The translations under genes were made by a program, and so were the position numbers. The notes beneath the pieces were generated by a model that was not told where the DNA came from, did not search any database, and worked only from the letters and a program-made list of their open reading frames with translations. Shown here one piece after another: positions 42,665 to 55,424 of a DNA stretch of 64,000 nucleotides; position 1 is the stretch's first letter; the number at the start of each line of letters is the position of its first letter. Origin of the DNA: Piper betle (Eukaryota; Streptophyta; Magnoliopsida; Piperales; Piperaceae); the NCBI GenBank assembly GCA_033002965.1, contig JAURVB010014522.1, forward strand, positions 1 to 64,000, in the 5' to 3' direction.

Positions 42665-45426
42665 TGTAAAACCTGGGCTATCTGCCCGATGGTTTTTACT
42701 ATCAGTTCGGTTGTTACTTGAATCGAGTTAGTATGGGCCCTTCTTGTTGTGTTTCATACATAATATACTGTAAGTTGCCCGGCCTTAGCCTCCTTCGGCG
42801 TTCAGAACGCCTGTTTGGATGCAGCATGCCCGAATTTTTAATTTTGGTCCAATTTAATCATGTATATTTAGATGTTAGGAATGTGTCCCTCGTATGTCTT
42901 TAATATGCTTGCCAAGAGTTTGATAACCTTTCTAACCATCCTAACCCCTTTTGGGACCTGTAGTGCAATTCTCAGAGGTGGACTTGATTGTTTTAGGGTA
43001 AAAACATAAGTTTTTGGGTTTTGAAATAACCCAACCCATACCTCTTTTAGCTAACCTGACCCATACTTCTTTAGCTAACCCAACGCATACATCTATAGGT
43101 ATGACACCTATACCTTTATAAGTATGACACCTTTACCTCTATAAGGAATGACACTCATACCTCATAGGTATGACACCCATTCCTCTATGACATCGCTAAG
43201 CCAACCCATACTTCTATAAGTATGGCATCCACACATTTATAGGTATGGCACCGATGTCTATGACATCACCAAACCAACCACCATTTTTTTATTAAATCCA
43301 CCCCTTCCCTCACCTTTTTACCTTTTCTCCTTCCCTCCTCACCTCTAACAACTTTCTTCTACTCTCTTTGGTTTAAAAATCATACCTTATCATTCTGATG
43401 TACCATTTACACGATCCTTATTCTTTTGCACTCACAACATGTGGATCTATAACTTTTATGTTGGGTGTTTTACCAGCCATGCCCTAGAATATGCATGTAC
43501 GAGGGTAAAAAGTGAGGAAAGGGGGCGACTTGGACCATTATGGTGATATAAGTGCTCTTTTCATAAATTTTTACTCTATGACCTTGTAGAATCTGTTGAT
43601 GCATAGCATTCTATATTTTTCATGGTAATGTTATGAGTTTTTGGTAAAAGTTTAATCCTAATATAAACCCATAACTACGCCTTGTATTTCCTGTGTAATT
43701 ATGACTATGAGCATGATCTGTGATTGTGTGGTATTTCAAGCCATGAATTTTAAACTAATAAAATCTTGTAAAATTATATGATACTTCACTAATTGTCTGC
43801 TTGAATGATGTAAATTTTGGGAATGGTTAAAAATCATCTAGGTAAGTTTTATAGGTATTTACTAGGATAGTGTGAAGATGCTGGTTGAAAACCCTAGTTT
43901 TTCACTCCATTTGTAAATTACCTTAAAATAGGTTGACGGTGTTGGATTTTAGTAAAAATTGGTACAAACCTTAAAATATGTTTCAGTAGGACTATGACCA
44001 CTGGACCAATTTTGGGACCATTTGGGTAGGCTCCCATTTTTATTTGTAAATTTGAAATCTTTTTGGGTCTAGATAGCCCCAGAAACAGCCCATCCAGTGA
44101 CCCCAATTGTAAAATCCACATAGGCCTATTTACCAATTAAATATTTCCTAGCTATTATTAGTCTAAAACTCAGTGTGTTAGTTAACTAGGCCCACCGACC
44201 CAAGCCCATTTCGAGTCCTCTAGCCCATGAACCAATAGTTACAAAATTGGTGCGTAGCACAAGAATACTGTTCCAACACCTTAGGGCCAACCACAATGGG
44301 CCTTTTCCCCTTGTTTGGCCTATGGGACAGCCATGGTGGAATTTACCAATGAACCATAGTGTGTAAAGGACAATCCATCTAAATTTCAGCCCATTTGGAC
44401 ATTAGATTAAAAACCATAGGATTGATTAAAACCTACTAAGTGAACATGAAACCAAAACTTTAATGAAGTTACTTAATGATGTTTAACACTTCAATTAAGA
44501 CCTAATTAAAATAATAAAGTGATGATAAGTGTTGAGCTTGTGTAGAGGCTTTGCCTCGTTTTACTTGCTGACGTGACCCGATTCTTTTTCAGTTCCATCT
44601 CCATGCTAGGTATCGCGGGTGAGCTCACCGACTATAATACGGAGCTCTACTCATCCATGTCTATAGGACTCTCCCTCTCTGGTTGACTCTTTGCGTGTCG
44701 AGTTTAATAGTGTTTTATACAAAGGGCAGCATCGGCGGTGTTTTATCGGATCCCTCAGATTGTTGTGCCATTTAGCCTTGTTTTCTACACATGTTAAATA
44801 AAACTGTAAGGATGAGATCCCTTGTTGGTTTTTGATCTTGAGCTCCAGAAATTTATGATACAAGCCTCTTCCCTAAGCCTATTATATAAGTACGCGCATT
44901 TTTATGGATTTCACGAATAAGAGAGTGAGTGGTATGGAGATATGGAAGATGTGAGGGCGTAAGCATTGTATGTTTGAATATGATAATGAGCCATGCGTGC
45001 GAGCCCGCACTTGCTTAAGTATGTTTGCTTACCGCCCAGTGTGAGGCAATCTTGAAGTTTCATAAGTTTTCGTGGATAATGAAATACCCATTTGCTAGTT
45101 TGTATTAGTTATTTTTTGGACAAGTAACATTTTTACTTTTCATATAATATATGTAGGTCCTGGAATCTTGATTTGACTTTGGTGGGAGGATAGATAAACA
45201 CTACACACACTTGAGCTAAACGCAGTTATTTACTTTCTTACTTTTATTTATGTTCGATGTGTTTTGACGTGTATTTAACAGTGTCTTTCATTCTCATGAC
45301 ACCAAGAAGGTTGTTTCGATCTATTTTATCGATCGAGTCGTACCAACCAACAACTTTAAACATGACTCAACTTGATCACAACATTTTTGATTTGGTTCTT
45401 AAGTGAACTGACATTGGGGTGTTACA
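42665..45426 (+). repeat. G2 3' LTR (2.76 kb), mosaic end
   Basis: Runs TGTAAAACCTGGGC... to ...ATTGGGGTGTTACA. The first 1.7 kb match the G2 LTRs. The last 0.9 kb match the G4 LTR ends (21850-22854 and 54400-55419), including a TATA-like TATATAAG at 44883-44890. The 5-mers outside the element (AGGGT at 38958-38962, TGGTT at 45427-45431) do not match. Confidence 0.82.
44883..44890 (+). promoter_or_regulatory. TATA-like box in G2 3' LTR
   Basis: TATATAAG sits at the same place as in the G4 LTR (22166-22173). Shared position in two LTR families is the only support for promoter function. Confidence 0.35.
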
Positions 45427-45714
45427 TGGTTGTGCATGTAGGTAGGGTAGGGTGAGGGTAAAGAGGAGAGTCTGTCTGAGGTGACAATCAATTGATGATG
45501 ACGGCGGGGCATTGCCGGTGACAGCACTGAAGAGGGCTTGGCTAAGGGAAAGATAGGAAGTGGTGAGCAAGGTTGGGGAAAGGGAAGGTCAAAGAGGAAG
45601 GGCCTGACCAAACGGGGGCAACCAATGGCGGCGGCACTCCAAGAAAATAGGCCCGGTAGTGAACAGAGGATGAAGGTGAGAGAAAGTGGAGGAGGAAGGA
45701 GGAGGGATAGAGGA
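45427..45714. other. GC-rich spacer between two opposed LTRs
   Basis: G- and A-rich on the plus strand and similar in style to the LTR island at 28440-28735 (GGCGGCACTCCAA is shared). It is probably another LTR fragment in minus orientation. No gene. Confidence 0.5.
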
Positions 45715-47802
45715 TGTAACACCCCAATTCGGTCCAAAGGAATGAACTGAATCATTATAGTATAATTTGGAAGCTACTCATTGGGCAATCACATATAGAC
45801 TTTACAGAAGCGTATCTCAACCCTCCGTGGAGGCTTAAGACGGAACCAGGCTTAGTTTTCATAGAATGCGTGCAAAGTTCATACTACAAAGGCAGATTTT
45901 AGACTTAAAGGATTCATATATGAACACCCCTAATCATAATAGAGGTATAACCACTCCTACAACTCTGAGCGGTGAGTTTAAAAATGTGATGATCACTCCC
46001 AACTTTAGAAGGAGCACAACCCCGCTATAGTTTTGAGGTTGCATGTTGTTGCATATGTTATATTTTTAATACTTAGTTCAATTGATTGGCTTAGGTCTTC
46101 TTATTAGTTACATGAAGATGATGAGACTATTTAAACAAGGGTCATGGTTACCTGTTCTAAATACCCTACGCGAGAAAAAATTAAAGCGTTAGGGAATTAC
46201 ATAGCATCATCGAGTATCAGGGCATCAAACCCTAATACCAAGACTTCACATGGGTCTTCAAGTGGTGTGAACCATATGCTCCTCCACCCACGATACTCTA
46301 ACACACAAACAGCCGCAACTAAATACGTTTCGTGTACCTGACTTAGCTCCTCGTCATGTCTCAGGACTCTGGGGCTTATGTACCTTGCAAACGATGGTTA
46401 GCCTTGCCCCAAAGTATTATAACTCCATAGTAAAATATAATAATATAAAGATAACACATACTAGCACAATCATCATAGCATAAATCCAAATAGTACAAGG
46501 TTTACATAGTTAGGGCATATGTCCATCATCAAGTTATCTACAAAATACATAGTCTAAAGCAAACAACATAGCATAGGGCCCCCACCACCATCGCCACTGT
46601 GGTATTTGATCCATGCACCCACACCGACCAATGCCAGGGAACCTCACCTACATAGAATATAAAACCATGTCAATAATCAAATAAATTTGATTACAAGTCT
46701 GAATAACTACTGGTAAAATAACAAGCTGGCAAATGGGTATTCCATTACCCATGGAACTTACGAAACTCCAAAATTGTCTCACACTAGGCGGTAAGCAAAC
46801 ATATTTAAACAAGTGCCAGCTTGCATGCACGGCTAATATTCATATTCATACATACAACATTTACACCCTCACATCCTCCATATTATACCCGCCACGATAC
46901 TCGAGTGGCAAAAGAAACAGTTAAGTTAGTGCTACAAATTTCGAAAATGTGCTGCATTACACAGTATCCTCATACACCACACTACTTGATGGTTTGAAGG
47001 AGTACTAGTGTGGTCCATACATATATCCACACCGCTCACTCTCTTATTCGTGAAATCCATAAAATTGCACGTACTTATATAATATAGGTTTCGGGAAGAG
47101 GCTTATATCATATATTTTTGGAGCTTCAATTCGAAAACCAATAACGGGTCTCATCCTTGTAGTTTTATTAAACATGTATAGAAAACACGACTAAATGGCC
47201 CGACATCAGAGGGATCAGATAAAACGCCGCCGACACCATCGTATGTCTAAAACAAAGTTAAACTAGACACGCGTGGAGTCAAGCAAAGATCAAGCAAAGG
47301 AGAGTCCTACAAACCTGGATGAGTAGACCTTCGTATTCTAGTTGGTAATCTCACTCGCGATACCTAGCATGGCCATAGAACCGAATAAGAGTCGGGTTAC
47401 AAAGGCACGCAAAATGAGGCAAAGCCTCAACACAAACTCAACACTTAAAATCACTTAATTTTCTTAATTAGGTCCTAAGTAAAGTGTTAAACCTTATTAG
47501 GTAACTTACTTAAGGTTTTGGTTCCATGTTCACTTAGTGGGATTTAATTAATTCTAGGGTTTCTAATCAAATGAGCAAACGATATGATTTTTTAGATAGA
47601 CGCAACAATGTCCACATGGGCTGAAATTCAGGTGGGTTGTCCCTTACTCAGTAAGGTGCATAGATAAATTTTACCATGGCTGGCCCATGGGCCAATCAAG
47701 GGGAACAAGGCCCATTAGGCTCGGCCCTAAGGTGCTAGAACAGTGTTCCTGGGCTGCGCACTAATTTTGTAATTGTTGGTTCGTGAGCTAGAGGACTCCA
47801 AA
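45715..47802 (-). repeat. G2-type LTR, minus orientation, truncated
   Basis: The plus-strand edge is TGTAACACCCCAATTCGG. 45715-46560 matches 31130-31908. 46600-47400 matches the LTR ends of G4 and of 42665-45426 in reverse. 47400-47800 matches 44250-44520 in reverse. The beginning of the LTR is missing; it is interrupted at 47803. Confidence 0.72.
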
Positions 47803-48658
47803 TGTAACACCCTGATTTCGGTTCACTTAATAACCGAATCAGAAATGTTACGATCGAGTTGAGTCATGTTTGAAGTTGTTGGTTGATAAGACTCGATTGA
47901 TAAAATAGATCGAAACAACTCACTTGGTGTCATGAGAATGGAAGACATTGTTAAATACGCATCAAAATACATCAAATACAAGTAAAGGTAAGAAAATAAA
48001 TAATTGCACCAAGCTCAAGTGTGTGTAGTGTTTATCTGTCCTTTCACCAAAGTCGACTCAGGATTTGCAAGACCTACATATATTATATGAAAAACGTTAG
48101 TAATAAGTATTACTGGTCCGAAAAATAACTAATATAATCTGGCAAATGGGTATTCCATTACCCACGAAAACTTATGAAAATTCAAAATTGCCTCACACTA
48201 GATAGTAAGCAAACATACATAAACAAGTGCGGGCTCGCATGCACAACTAATGTTCATATTCATGCATACAATGCTTACACCCACACACCTTCCATATCAC
48301 GTGCCATGGTATTCAAGTGGCAAAAGGAATAGTTAAGTTAGTGCTACAAATTCCGGAAATGTACTGCATTACACAGTACCCTAATACGCAACACTATCTC
48401 AGGGTTTGAAGGAGTACTAATGCGATCCATACATATCTCGTACCACTCAATCTCTTGTTCATGAAATCCATAAAAATGTGTGTACTTATATAATAGGCAT
48501 AGGGAAGAGGCTTGTATCATAAATTTCAGGAGCTCAAGATTGGAAACCAACAAGGATTTCATCCTTGTTGTTTTATTAAACATGTGTAGAAAACATGATT
48601 AATAACCCGACATTGGAGGGATTCGATAAAATGGCGCCAATGTCATCTTACATCTAAA
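47803..48658 (-). repeat. G4-type LTR end fragment, minus orientation
   Basis: The plus strand begins TGTAACACCCTGATTTCGG, the reverse complement of the G4 LTR end, and follows it for about 850 bases until it stops against the RT at 48662. Confidence 0.78.
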
Positions 48659-48661
48659 ACA

Positions 48662-49792
48662 TGAAGAAGAAAGATGGATCACTTCGGCTGTGTATTGACT
48701 ATCGACAAACTCAATCAAGTGACAGTCAAGAATCGGTACCCCTTACCGAGGATTGACGACTTGTTTGATCAGCTAAAAATAGCAGGAGTATTTTCTAAGA
48801 TAGTCTTGCGGTCTGGTTATCACCAGTTGCAAGTAAAGGAGTCAGATAAACAGAAAACGGCTTTCCGAACTCGATATGGACATTATGAGTTTCTGGTCAT
48901 GCCTTTTGGTCAAACAAATGCACCAGTGGCCTTTATGTCACTCATGAACATAGTATTTCACGCATACTTGGACAAGTTTATTATCGTGTTTGTGGACAAC
49001 ATTCTGTTCTACTCAAATAATGAAGAAGAGCATGTGAAGCACCTGCCCATTACTCTTCAAGTTCTGAGAGAACACCAACTATTCGCCAAATTCTCAAAAT
49101 GTGACTTCTGGTTGAAGGAGGTAAACTTCCTTAGTCATATTATCTCAAAGGCCGGATTTGCAGTGGATCCATCAAAAGTGAAAGCAGTCACTGATTGGCC
49201 ACAACCCAAGTTAGTCACTGACATCAGAAGCTTTCTTGGCTTAGCAGGTTACTACAGGAAATTCATTAAAGACTTCTCCTTAGTAGCATCGTCGATGACC
49301 AAACTCACAAGGAAGGGAGTCAAGTTCGAATGGAGTAGTAAGTGTGAGGAGAGTTTCCAGTCTCTGAAGAAGAGTCTAACAACTGCACCAGTCTTGACCC
49401 TCCCAAATGGTAATGAAGGATTCGTAGTCTTCAGTGATGCGTCTCTATTGGGTTTAGGATGTGTCCTTATGCAAGGAGGTAAAGTGGTGGCCTATGCCTC
49501 TCATCAATTGAAGATTCATGAGCAAAATTATGCAACCCATGACTTGGAACTGGCAGGAATGGTTTTTGCACTGAAAATTTGGAGACACTACTTGTATGGA
49601 GCCCAGTTCGAAGTCTTCACTGACCACAAGAGTTTGAAGTATATCTTCACCCAGAATGACCTTAACCTTCGACAGAGGCGGTGGATAGAGTATTTGAAGA
49701 ACTACGACTTCCAAATCTTATACCACCCAGGGAAGGCGAATGTGGTAGCAGACGCATTGAGTGGGAAGGGCAAGGTGGATAAAAGTCAGTAG
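48662..49792 (+). CDS. Ty3/gypsy RT-RNase H frame, 372 codons, RT active site mutated (G1)
   Basis: The longest open frame in the window (48674-49792). It spans RT from [16 protein letters not shown] to the end of RNase H ([12 protein letters not shown]). The first RT catalytic Asp is Val ([11 protein letters not shown] where [11 protein letters not shown] is usual). The YVDD-type pair reads FVDN ([12 protein letters not shown]), so two of three catalytic aspartates are lost and polymerase activity is not expected. RNase H keeps [26 protein letters not shown] and VADAL, its four acidic positions. The true RT start lies upstream and is cut off by an LTR fragment ending at 48658. The start codon is therefore arbitrary. 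A stop separates it from integrase, as it does in the other copies. Confidence 0.9.
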
Positions 49793-50907
49793 CTAGCTAG
49801 ACTTTGGGCCATGTCAGCAGAAGTGGTGGCTATCAACCCTGTGGAGCAACTAACTGGGTTATTAGCAAATTTGGTTATTTCTAATGATTTAGTTGATCGT
49901 GTTAAGCTAGCACAAATGGGTGATGAGGAGCTGAATGAAATGTTGGACAAGATTTCTGACATTCTAGCTGATTCCAATAGTGTGATCAGATTTAGAGAAA
50001 GGTTGTGTGTACCCAAGGATGATGCACTATGACGGAATATCTTGGAGGAGACTCATCGCTCAAAGTTCTTGATACAGCCTGGAGTTACTAAAATATATCA
50101 AGATTTAAAGTGAACCTACTAGTGGATTGGGATGAAGAAGGATGTTGTGGATTTTGTCTCCAAGTGTCAAACTTGCCAACAGATCAAAGCCCAACATCGA
50201 CTACCTGAAGGACTATTGCAACCTTTAGAAATACCAACTTGGAAATGGGAGTGTGTCACATGCGATTTTATTGCAAAGCTCCCAAGGACTCAGAAGAAGC
50301 ATGACTCCATATGGGTGGTTGTGGACATGACTAACTAAGGTAGCTCACTTTATCCCCACAAAATCAATGAGAACTGCGGAATACCTGGCAGGATTGTATG
50401 TCGACAATATTGTCAAGTTGCATGGGATTCCAAAGGAGATAGTTTCCAACCGAGATCCCCTATTCACCTCACATTTCTGGGAAGCTTTCCAAAAGCCATG
50501 GGGACCCAAATCAAGCTGAGTACAGCATATCATCCCCAAACTGATGGTCAGAGTGAGAGGACTATTCAAACTTTAGAAGATTTGTTAAGAGCTTGCATTC
50601 TAGACTGGGGAGGTGACTGGGAGAAACATTTAGCCTTGGCTGAATTTACCTACAATAACTCTTACCAAACCAGTATAAGGATGGCACCATTTGAAGCCTT
50701 ATATGGTAGGCCCTGCAAATCTCTATCGTGCTGGCTGGAGTCTACCGAAGCAGTTATAGTCGGGCCAGAGATGGTGAGAGAAGCAACTGAAAAGGTGAAA
50801 CTTATTCAGCAAAGGCTTAAGGCAGCTCGGGATCGACAGAAGAGTTATGCTGATACTCGAAGGAGGGACCTAGAGTTCCAAGTTGCGGAGTTTGTGTACC
50901 TAAAAAC
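49793..50907 (+). pseudogene. Ty3/gypsy integrase (G1, plus-strand copy), broken, no C-terminus
   Basis: Open blocks 49811-50032, 50132-50338 and 50498-50944 follow the RT-RNase H frame. The zinc domain has a lost His (FLIQPGV in place of SIHPGV) but keeps CQTCQQ. The first catalytic Asp (TCDFIAKLP) and the Glu (GQSERTIQTLEDL) are kept. The second Asp is Asn (IVSNRDPLF). Stops occur at about 50032 and 50112, and the frame is broken near 50330 at VVVD. Homology ends at about 50907 (FVYLKTSP), before the C-terminal and chromodomain parts. Confidence 0.88.
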
Positions 50908-52381
50908 ATCTCCTAGGCACGATGTCATAAATGAAATGAACTAATCAGATGCAGAACAAGGCATGGAACTCGAGGCACGACCACGAATGATGCAAAAAGA
51001 CATGATTATACTTAAGTAACTTAGTTAAGCATATTAATTATATCATAATTACTATTAAGTTGCTTAATTAAGATTATGGAAGCTTAGGAATTAAGCAAAT
51101 CCCTAATTAACTCTAAATCTTAAATTTCTAGGACTACCTAACATGGATGAATTTTCTAACCATCTAAATGAATTCAGAATGGTCTTAAAATTTATAGGCT
51201 TACTACTAATGGGCTAAGGTATAAGTATAATTTTTTATTCTAGGTTGATTGTATGGGCTTAGTGGGTTTCTAGCCCCACTAACCTAAGTGATAGGTTCTG
51301 GATTCTATCGGTTTAGGCTACTCACTTATATTGATGGGTTTAGTCCATGTGCTTAAGGAGGGCTAAAACTCTCAGGAATAATCCTATGGACTCATAACAC
51401 ATTCGGTTACAGGACTGAAAGATATTGGGTATAAATTCAATCTAGACAAGACTATAGAAATTCAAGAACATGGGTCATTGTCATTGGAATTTAAGAACAG
51501 TACTGCCCTTTGTTGGAAAGACAAATCCTAAAAGGCTTCTTGGCTATCCAAAAGCTCTGAAACTTGACATGGGACAAGTAGGATTCTTAAGGAACAGTTG
51601 TGTAGGATTCCAGAAATTTTTACACACCACAACACCATGAACTGAGTTTTACGATGATAGAAATTAAGATTGAACCCAGCCTTTCTGCACTTCCCAGAAA
51701 AGATAATTATTTAAATGCCAAAATGAGCTCAGATCATGCTAAACAAATTTTAGGTTACAAGTAGACAATTAGTACATAGTTAATTAATTTTATCAGGATT
51801 TTAGCAAGTTTTCTTACAGTTGGTTTAGCTTACCCAAAGTGGACCATTGCCACTTTATGCAACAGAACAGCGAGCATAGTTCTTAATTACTCATGTTATT
51901 AATGCCCTCAAAGACGTGCATTTAGTGAGAAAAATTCTGAGTGAATATCTAGCATACGAATCTACAACATATCAAAAGTATTTGAGCATCAAGCATCACC
52001 ACAGAATGCCATAATCAAGCAACATGCATGACATATCCTAACCGTTCCAGGACACCACATGCATGACATTTTGCAGGAATTTATGGTACGAAATAGGCAT
52101 GGATCTTAGCCATATTATAAATTCATAAAAACTACGGATGTCAGGAGTAATATGCAATAAAAATCACATCCTTTGGGCATTAAATTAGTTTTGTAAAGCA
52201 GATCTAAGCATTCATGATTAAAACAGAACGTAAAAATGAGTATGCATGCATCAACGAGGCATATCTCAAGGAATACACCACTAGAAATGCTTCAAACCAA
52301 AAATAAAACGAACTAGACAACCTAAGCTACAATCTACATCAAGTAAAACACCACCAACCAGCCAACCCAATTAACTAGAAT
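50908..52381. other. Unassigned repeat-like DNA on the left of the solo LTR
   Basis: AT-rich, no frame of note. Across the solo LTR insertion (52387-55419) it continues at 55425, so both sides once formed one sequence. The style (CATGCATGACAT, long A-rich blocks) is that of a retrotransposon LTR in minus orientation, but no other copy is in the window to confirm it. Confidence 0.4.
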
Positions 52382-52386
52382 TGCCC

Positions 52387-53989
52387 TGTAAAACCCCAGT
52401 TTCGGCTTAGGGTTTTACCCGCTTGTAGGTTGTCCAGTTCGGGCAAGTCTCTAGCCGGTTCGAGCGAGTTCGGGCCATGCCAATTTTAAGAATATGATTA
52501 TGGGGCCCAGATGGCCATATGAGCATGTTATGGTGGTTGAGTATACCTGACATGCATATGATTATTTCAGTTATGATACAGTAGAGCATGAGTTCTCAGT
52601 GTATACGCTATGTATACATATGATTTTTATGAGTTAGCCAGGATATTAAGCCTAGATCTAGGCCGTTGCAGCGTTTAGTATTCATTTGGGATTTTCTAGG
52701 TATTTTATTTGCATGCAGCATAGGAATTTCGGTTCACTAGATATTGCCCTTATGGGCCCCACTTGATCGAGTTCAGGGTTCAAGGCACATTTAGCTTTTC
52801 ACCTCGATTCCTGCTTACAGAGTCACTTTTACGACTCGAGTCAATTTTGGCTTGGATGGTCTCGATCTGAGCTTTTCAACCATAAGTATATTTCATATAC
52901 CCAAAGGTGGGTCCCACTAGACCACGAGTTGTCAGGACATTCTGATCATGCCATGTGGCAATATCTGAGCCGTCCACATCAGCCTTGGCTTCACCATATT
53001 ATTTTCCTAGATCTTCCACGATTTCACTGTGTTGACGCCACCACCACTTCGGCTTGCCCGGTGAGACCTCGGCCCTCCTTCGGCCACCCATTCGGTACGG
53101 TCATGACCGCCTCGTGGCCGGCTTTCATTTTGTACCACTCACGATCACCGACAGCGACCGAATATTTTGATCATTGTTTATCATCACCGTCGCCACCGTT
53201 TGGGTCTCTATCCGGCACCGGCGAGCCACCTTCGGCCGATCCGACCACCCACACAATTTCCAGTTGCCGAGATCTTCCCTTTGAGACCAACATTGACCTC
53301 CGTCGTGGCCACAATCACTGCCAGTGACGTCGCTGCTCTCGACGGCGATATCATTGCTTCCCAGCCATTTTCTGGCCGACCAGCAGCCTGGCTCCATCGA
53401 TCATCAATGCCAGCACCTCCGCCATCCTCCCCTCCGTCGATCCCAACCGGCGGCAACCACAACCGAGCTGCCATCGGCATTTTTTGATGACGGGAACTGG
53501 AGACCCTCCATCCGATTCATTTGCCCGGTTGTCGTCCGTCGCTCGTGACCGCATCCGCCTACCTGTGTCGTGTCTGCGTGATCATGCCCGAGTTCGCTTG
53601 TCCGAATCTGCCCATCCTGTTCATGTCCGCTCAGCCAACCCAACCCATTTTCTAGCCCAGATTGGTTCAGCACTTTTGGTTTGGTCTAGTTCAGCTTGAT
53701 TCGGTCTGGTTCATCCCGTTTTCATCCGTTCTTGCACCGTTTTTGGTAATTCGAGAGCTTCTATATTATTTTAGATGTATATTTACATTGTTTAGCATGA
53801 TTGGATGTCATGATGATTTTTCTTTATTTATTATTTTATTTAATTATTTAATTATTTATTTATTCATTATTATTTATTTATTTGTATTTATATGTTTATC
53901 ATATATGATGAATGTTTACATGATTATTTGTCATCATTAACATTATATTTATGTATGAATATTAGTCTTATTATGTGTACTAAATTGTG

Positions 53990-54022
<33 letters not shown>

Positions 54023-55419
54023 TTATTTATTTATTTATTTGTATGTTCACGTGTATGTTATTATTTATTTGTATTTAATTATGTATTCTTGTATTACATG
54101 ACTATGATATTATTAATAACCATGATTAATGACACGAGTATATGTTGATATTACTCGTATTTACCCGTATATTTATATAGCATAACTACATTATTATTTT
54201 ATGATTAGAGTATTATTTATATTCATGTATTTATTGTTTATCTAATTATCTATGAGTATTTTTTGTTTATTTATTTATTAATTATTTATTATTATTATAT
54301 CTCAGTTTGCGTGCCACATGTTTAGTTATAGGTTTGTTAGGATTGTTTTCTTTATTGTGCTATATTGATGATATGAGCACATACCATGAGCATGCATCAT
54401 AGAGAGATGTTAGTATTTTACTTAGTAGTGGGGTTCCGATGTAGGTTTCGGAGTCCAAGCTCGCCGTAGATGTGCAGATAAGCTTGGAGCTTGGACCATA
54501 GGTCTGTAGGACTCTCCCCCTCTGCTTGACTCCTTGGGTGTCGAGTTTAATCGTGTTTTATACGCAAGACAACATCGGTGGCGTTTTATTGCATCCCTCT
54601 AATGTCGGGCCATTTAGTTGTGTTTTCTACACATGTTTAATAAAACTACAAGGATGAGATCCCTTGTTGGTTTTCGAACTTAAGCTCTACAAATTTATGA
54701 TATAAGCCTCTTTCCTAAGCCTATTACATAAGTACGCACATTTTTATGGATTTCACGAGTAAGAGAATGAGTGGTATGGAGATATGTTTGAATCGCACTA
54801 ATACTCCTTCAAACCATGAGGTAGTGCGGTGTATGATTGTACTGCGTAATGCAGTTCAATTCCGGAATATCTGGCACTAACTTAACAATTCCATTTGCCA
54901 CTTGAGTACCGTGGCGGGTGATATGGAAGGTGTCCAGGTGTAAGCGCTGTATGTATGTATGAATATGATTATGAGCCATGCATGCAAGCCGACAATTGCT
55001 TAAGTATGTTTGCTTACCGCCCAATGTGAAGCTATCTTGAAGTTTCATAAGTTTTCATGGGTAATGGAATACCCATTGGCCAGATTGTATTAGTTATTTG
55101 TCAGACCAGTAACATTCATTACTGATGGCTTTCATATAATATATGTAGGTCATGCAAATCCTGAGTCGACTTTGGTGGGAGGACAGATAAATGCTACACA
55201 CACTTGAGCTCAATACAGTATTTACTTTCTTGCATTTATTTATATTTGATGTGTTTTGATGCTTATTTGACAATGTCTTCCATTCTCATGACACCAAGAG
55301 GGTTATTTTGATTTATTTTATCGATTGAGTCTTACTTACCAACAATATTAAACATGGCTTGACTCGATCGTAACATTTCTGATCCAGTTCTTAGGTGAAC
55401 AAAAATTGAGGGTGTTATA
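52387..55419 (+). mobile_element. Solo LTR (family G4, 3.03 kb) with TGCCC target duplication
   Basis: Starts TGTAAAACCCCAGTTTCGG and ends GAGGGTGTTATA. TGCCC flanks both sides (52382-52386 and 55420-55424). It is colinear with 19802-22854: GC-rich island (about 52930-53760), TTATTTATT-rich tract with (TA)n at 54000-54022, and the conserved 3' kilobase. No internal region remains. The terminal TATA instead of TACA is a point change. Confidence 0.93.
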
Positions 55420-55424
55420 TGCCC

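Noticed and set aside
52929..53699. 132-codon and neighbouring frames in the second G4 solo LTR
   Set aside because: GC-rich LTR island again; frames differ from those at 20331-20867, so they are not conserved.
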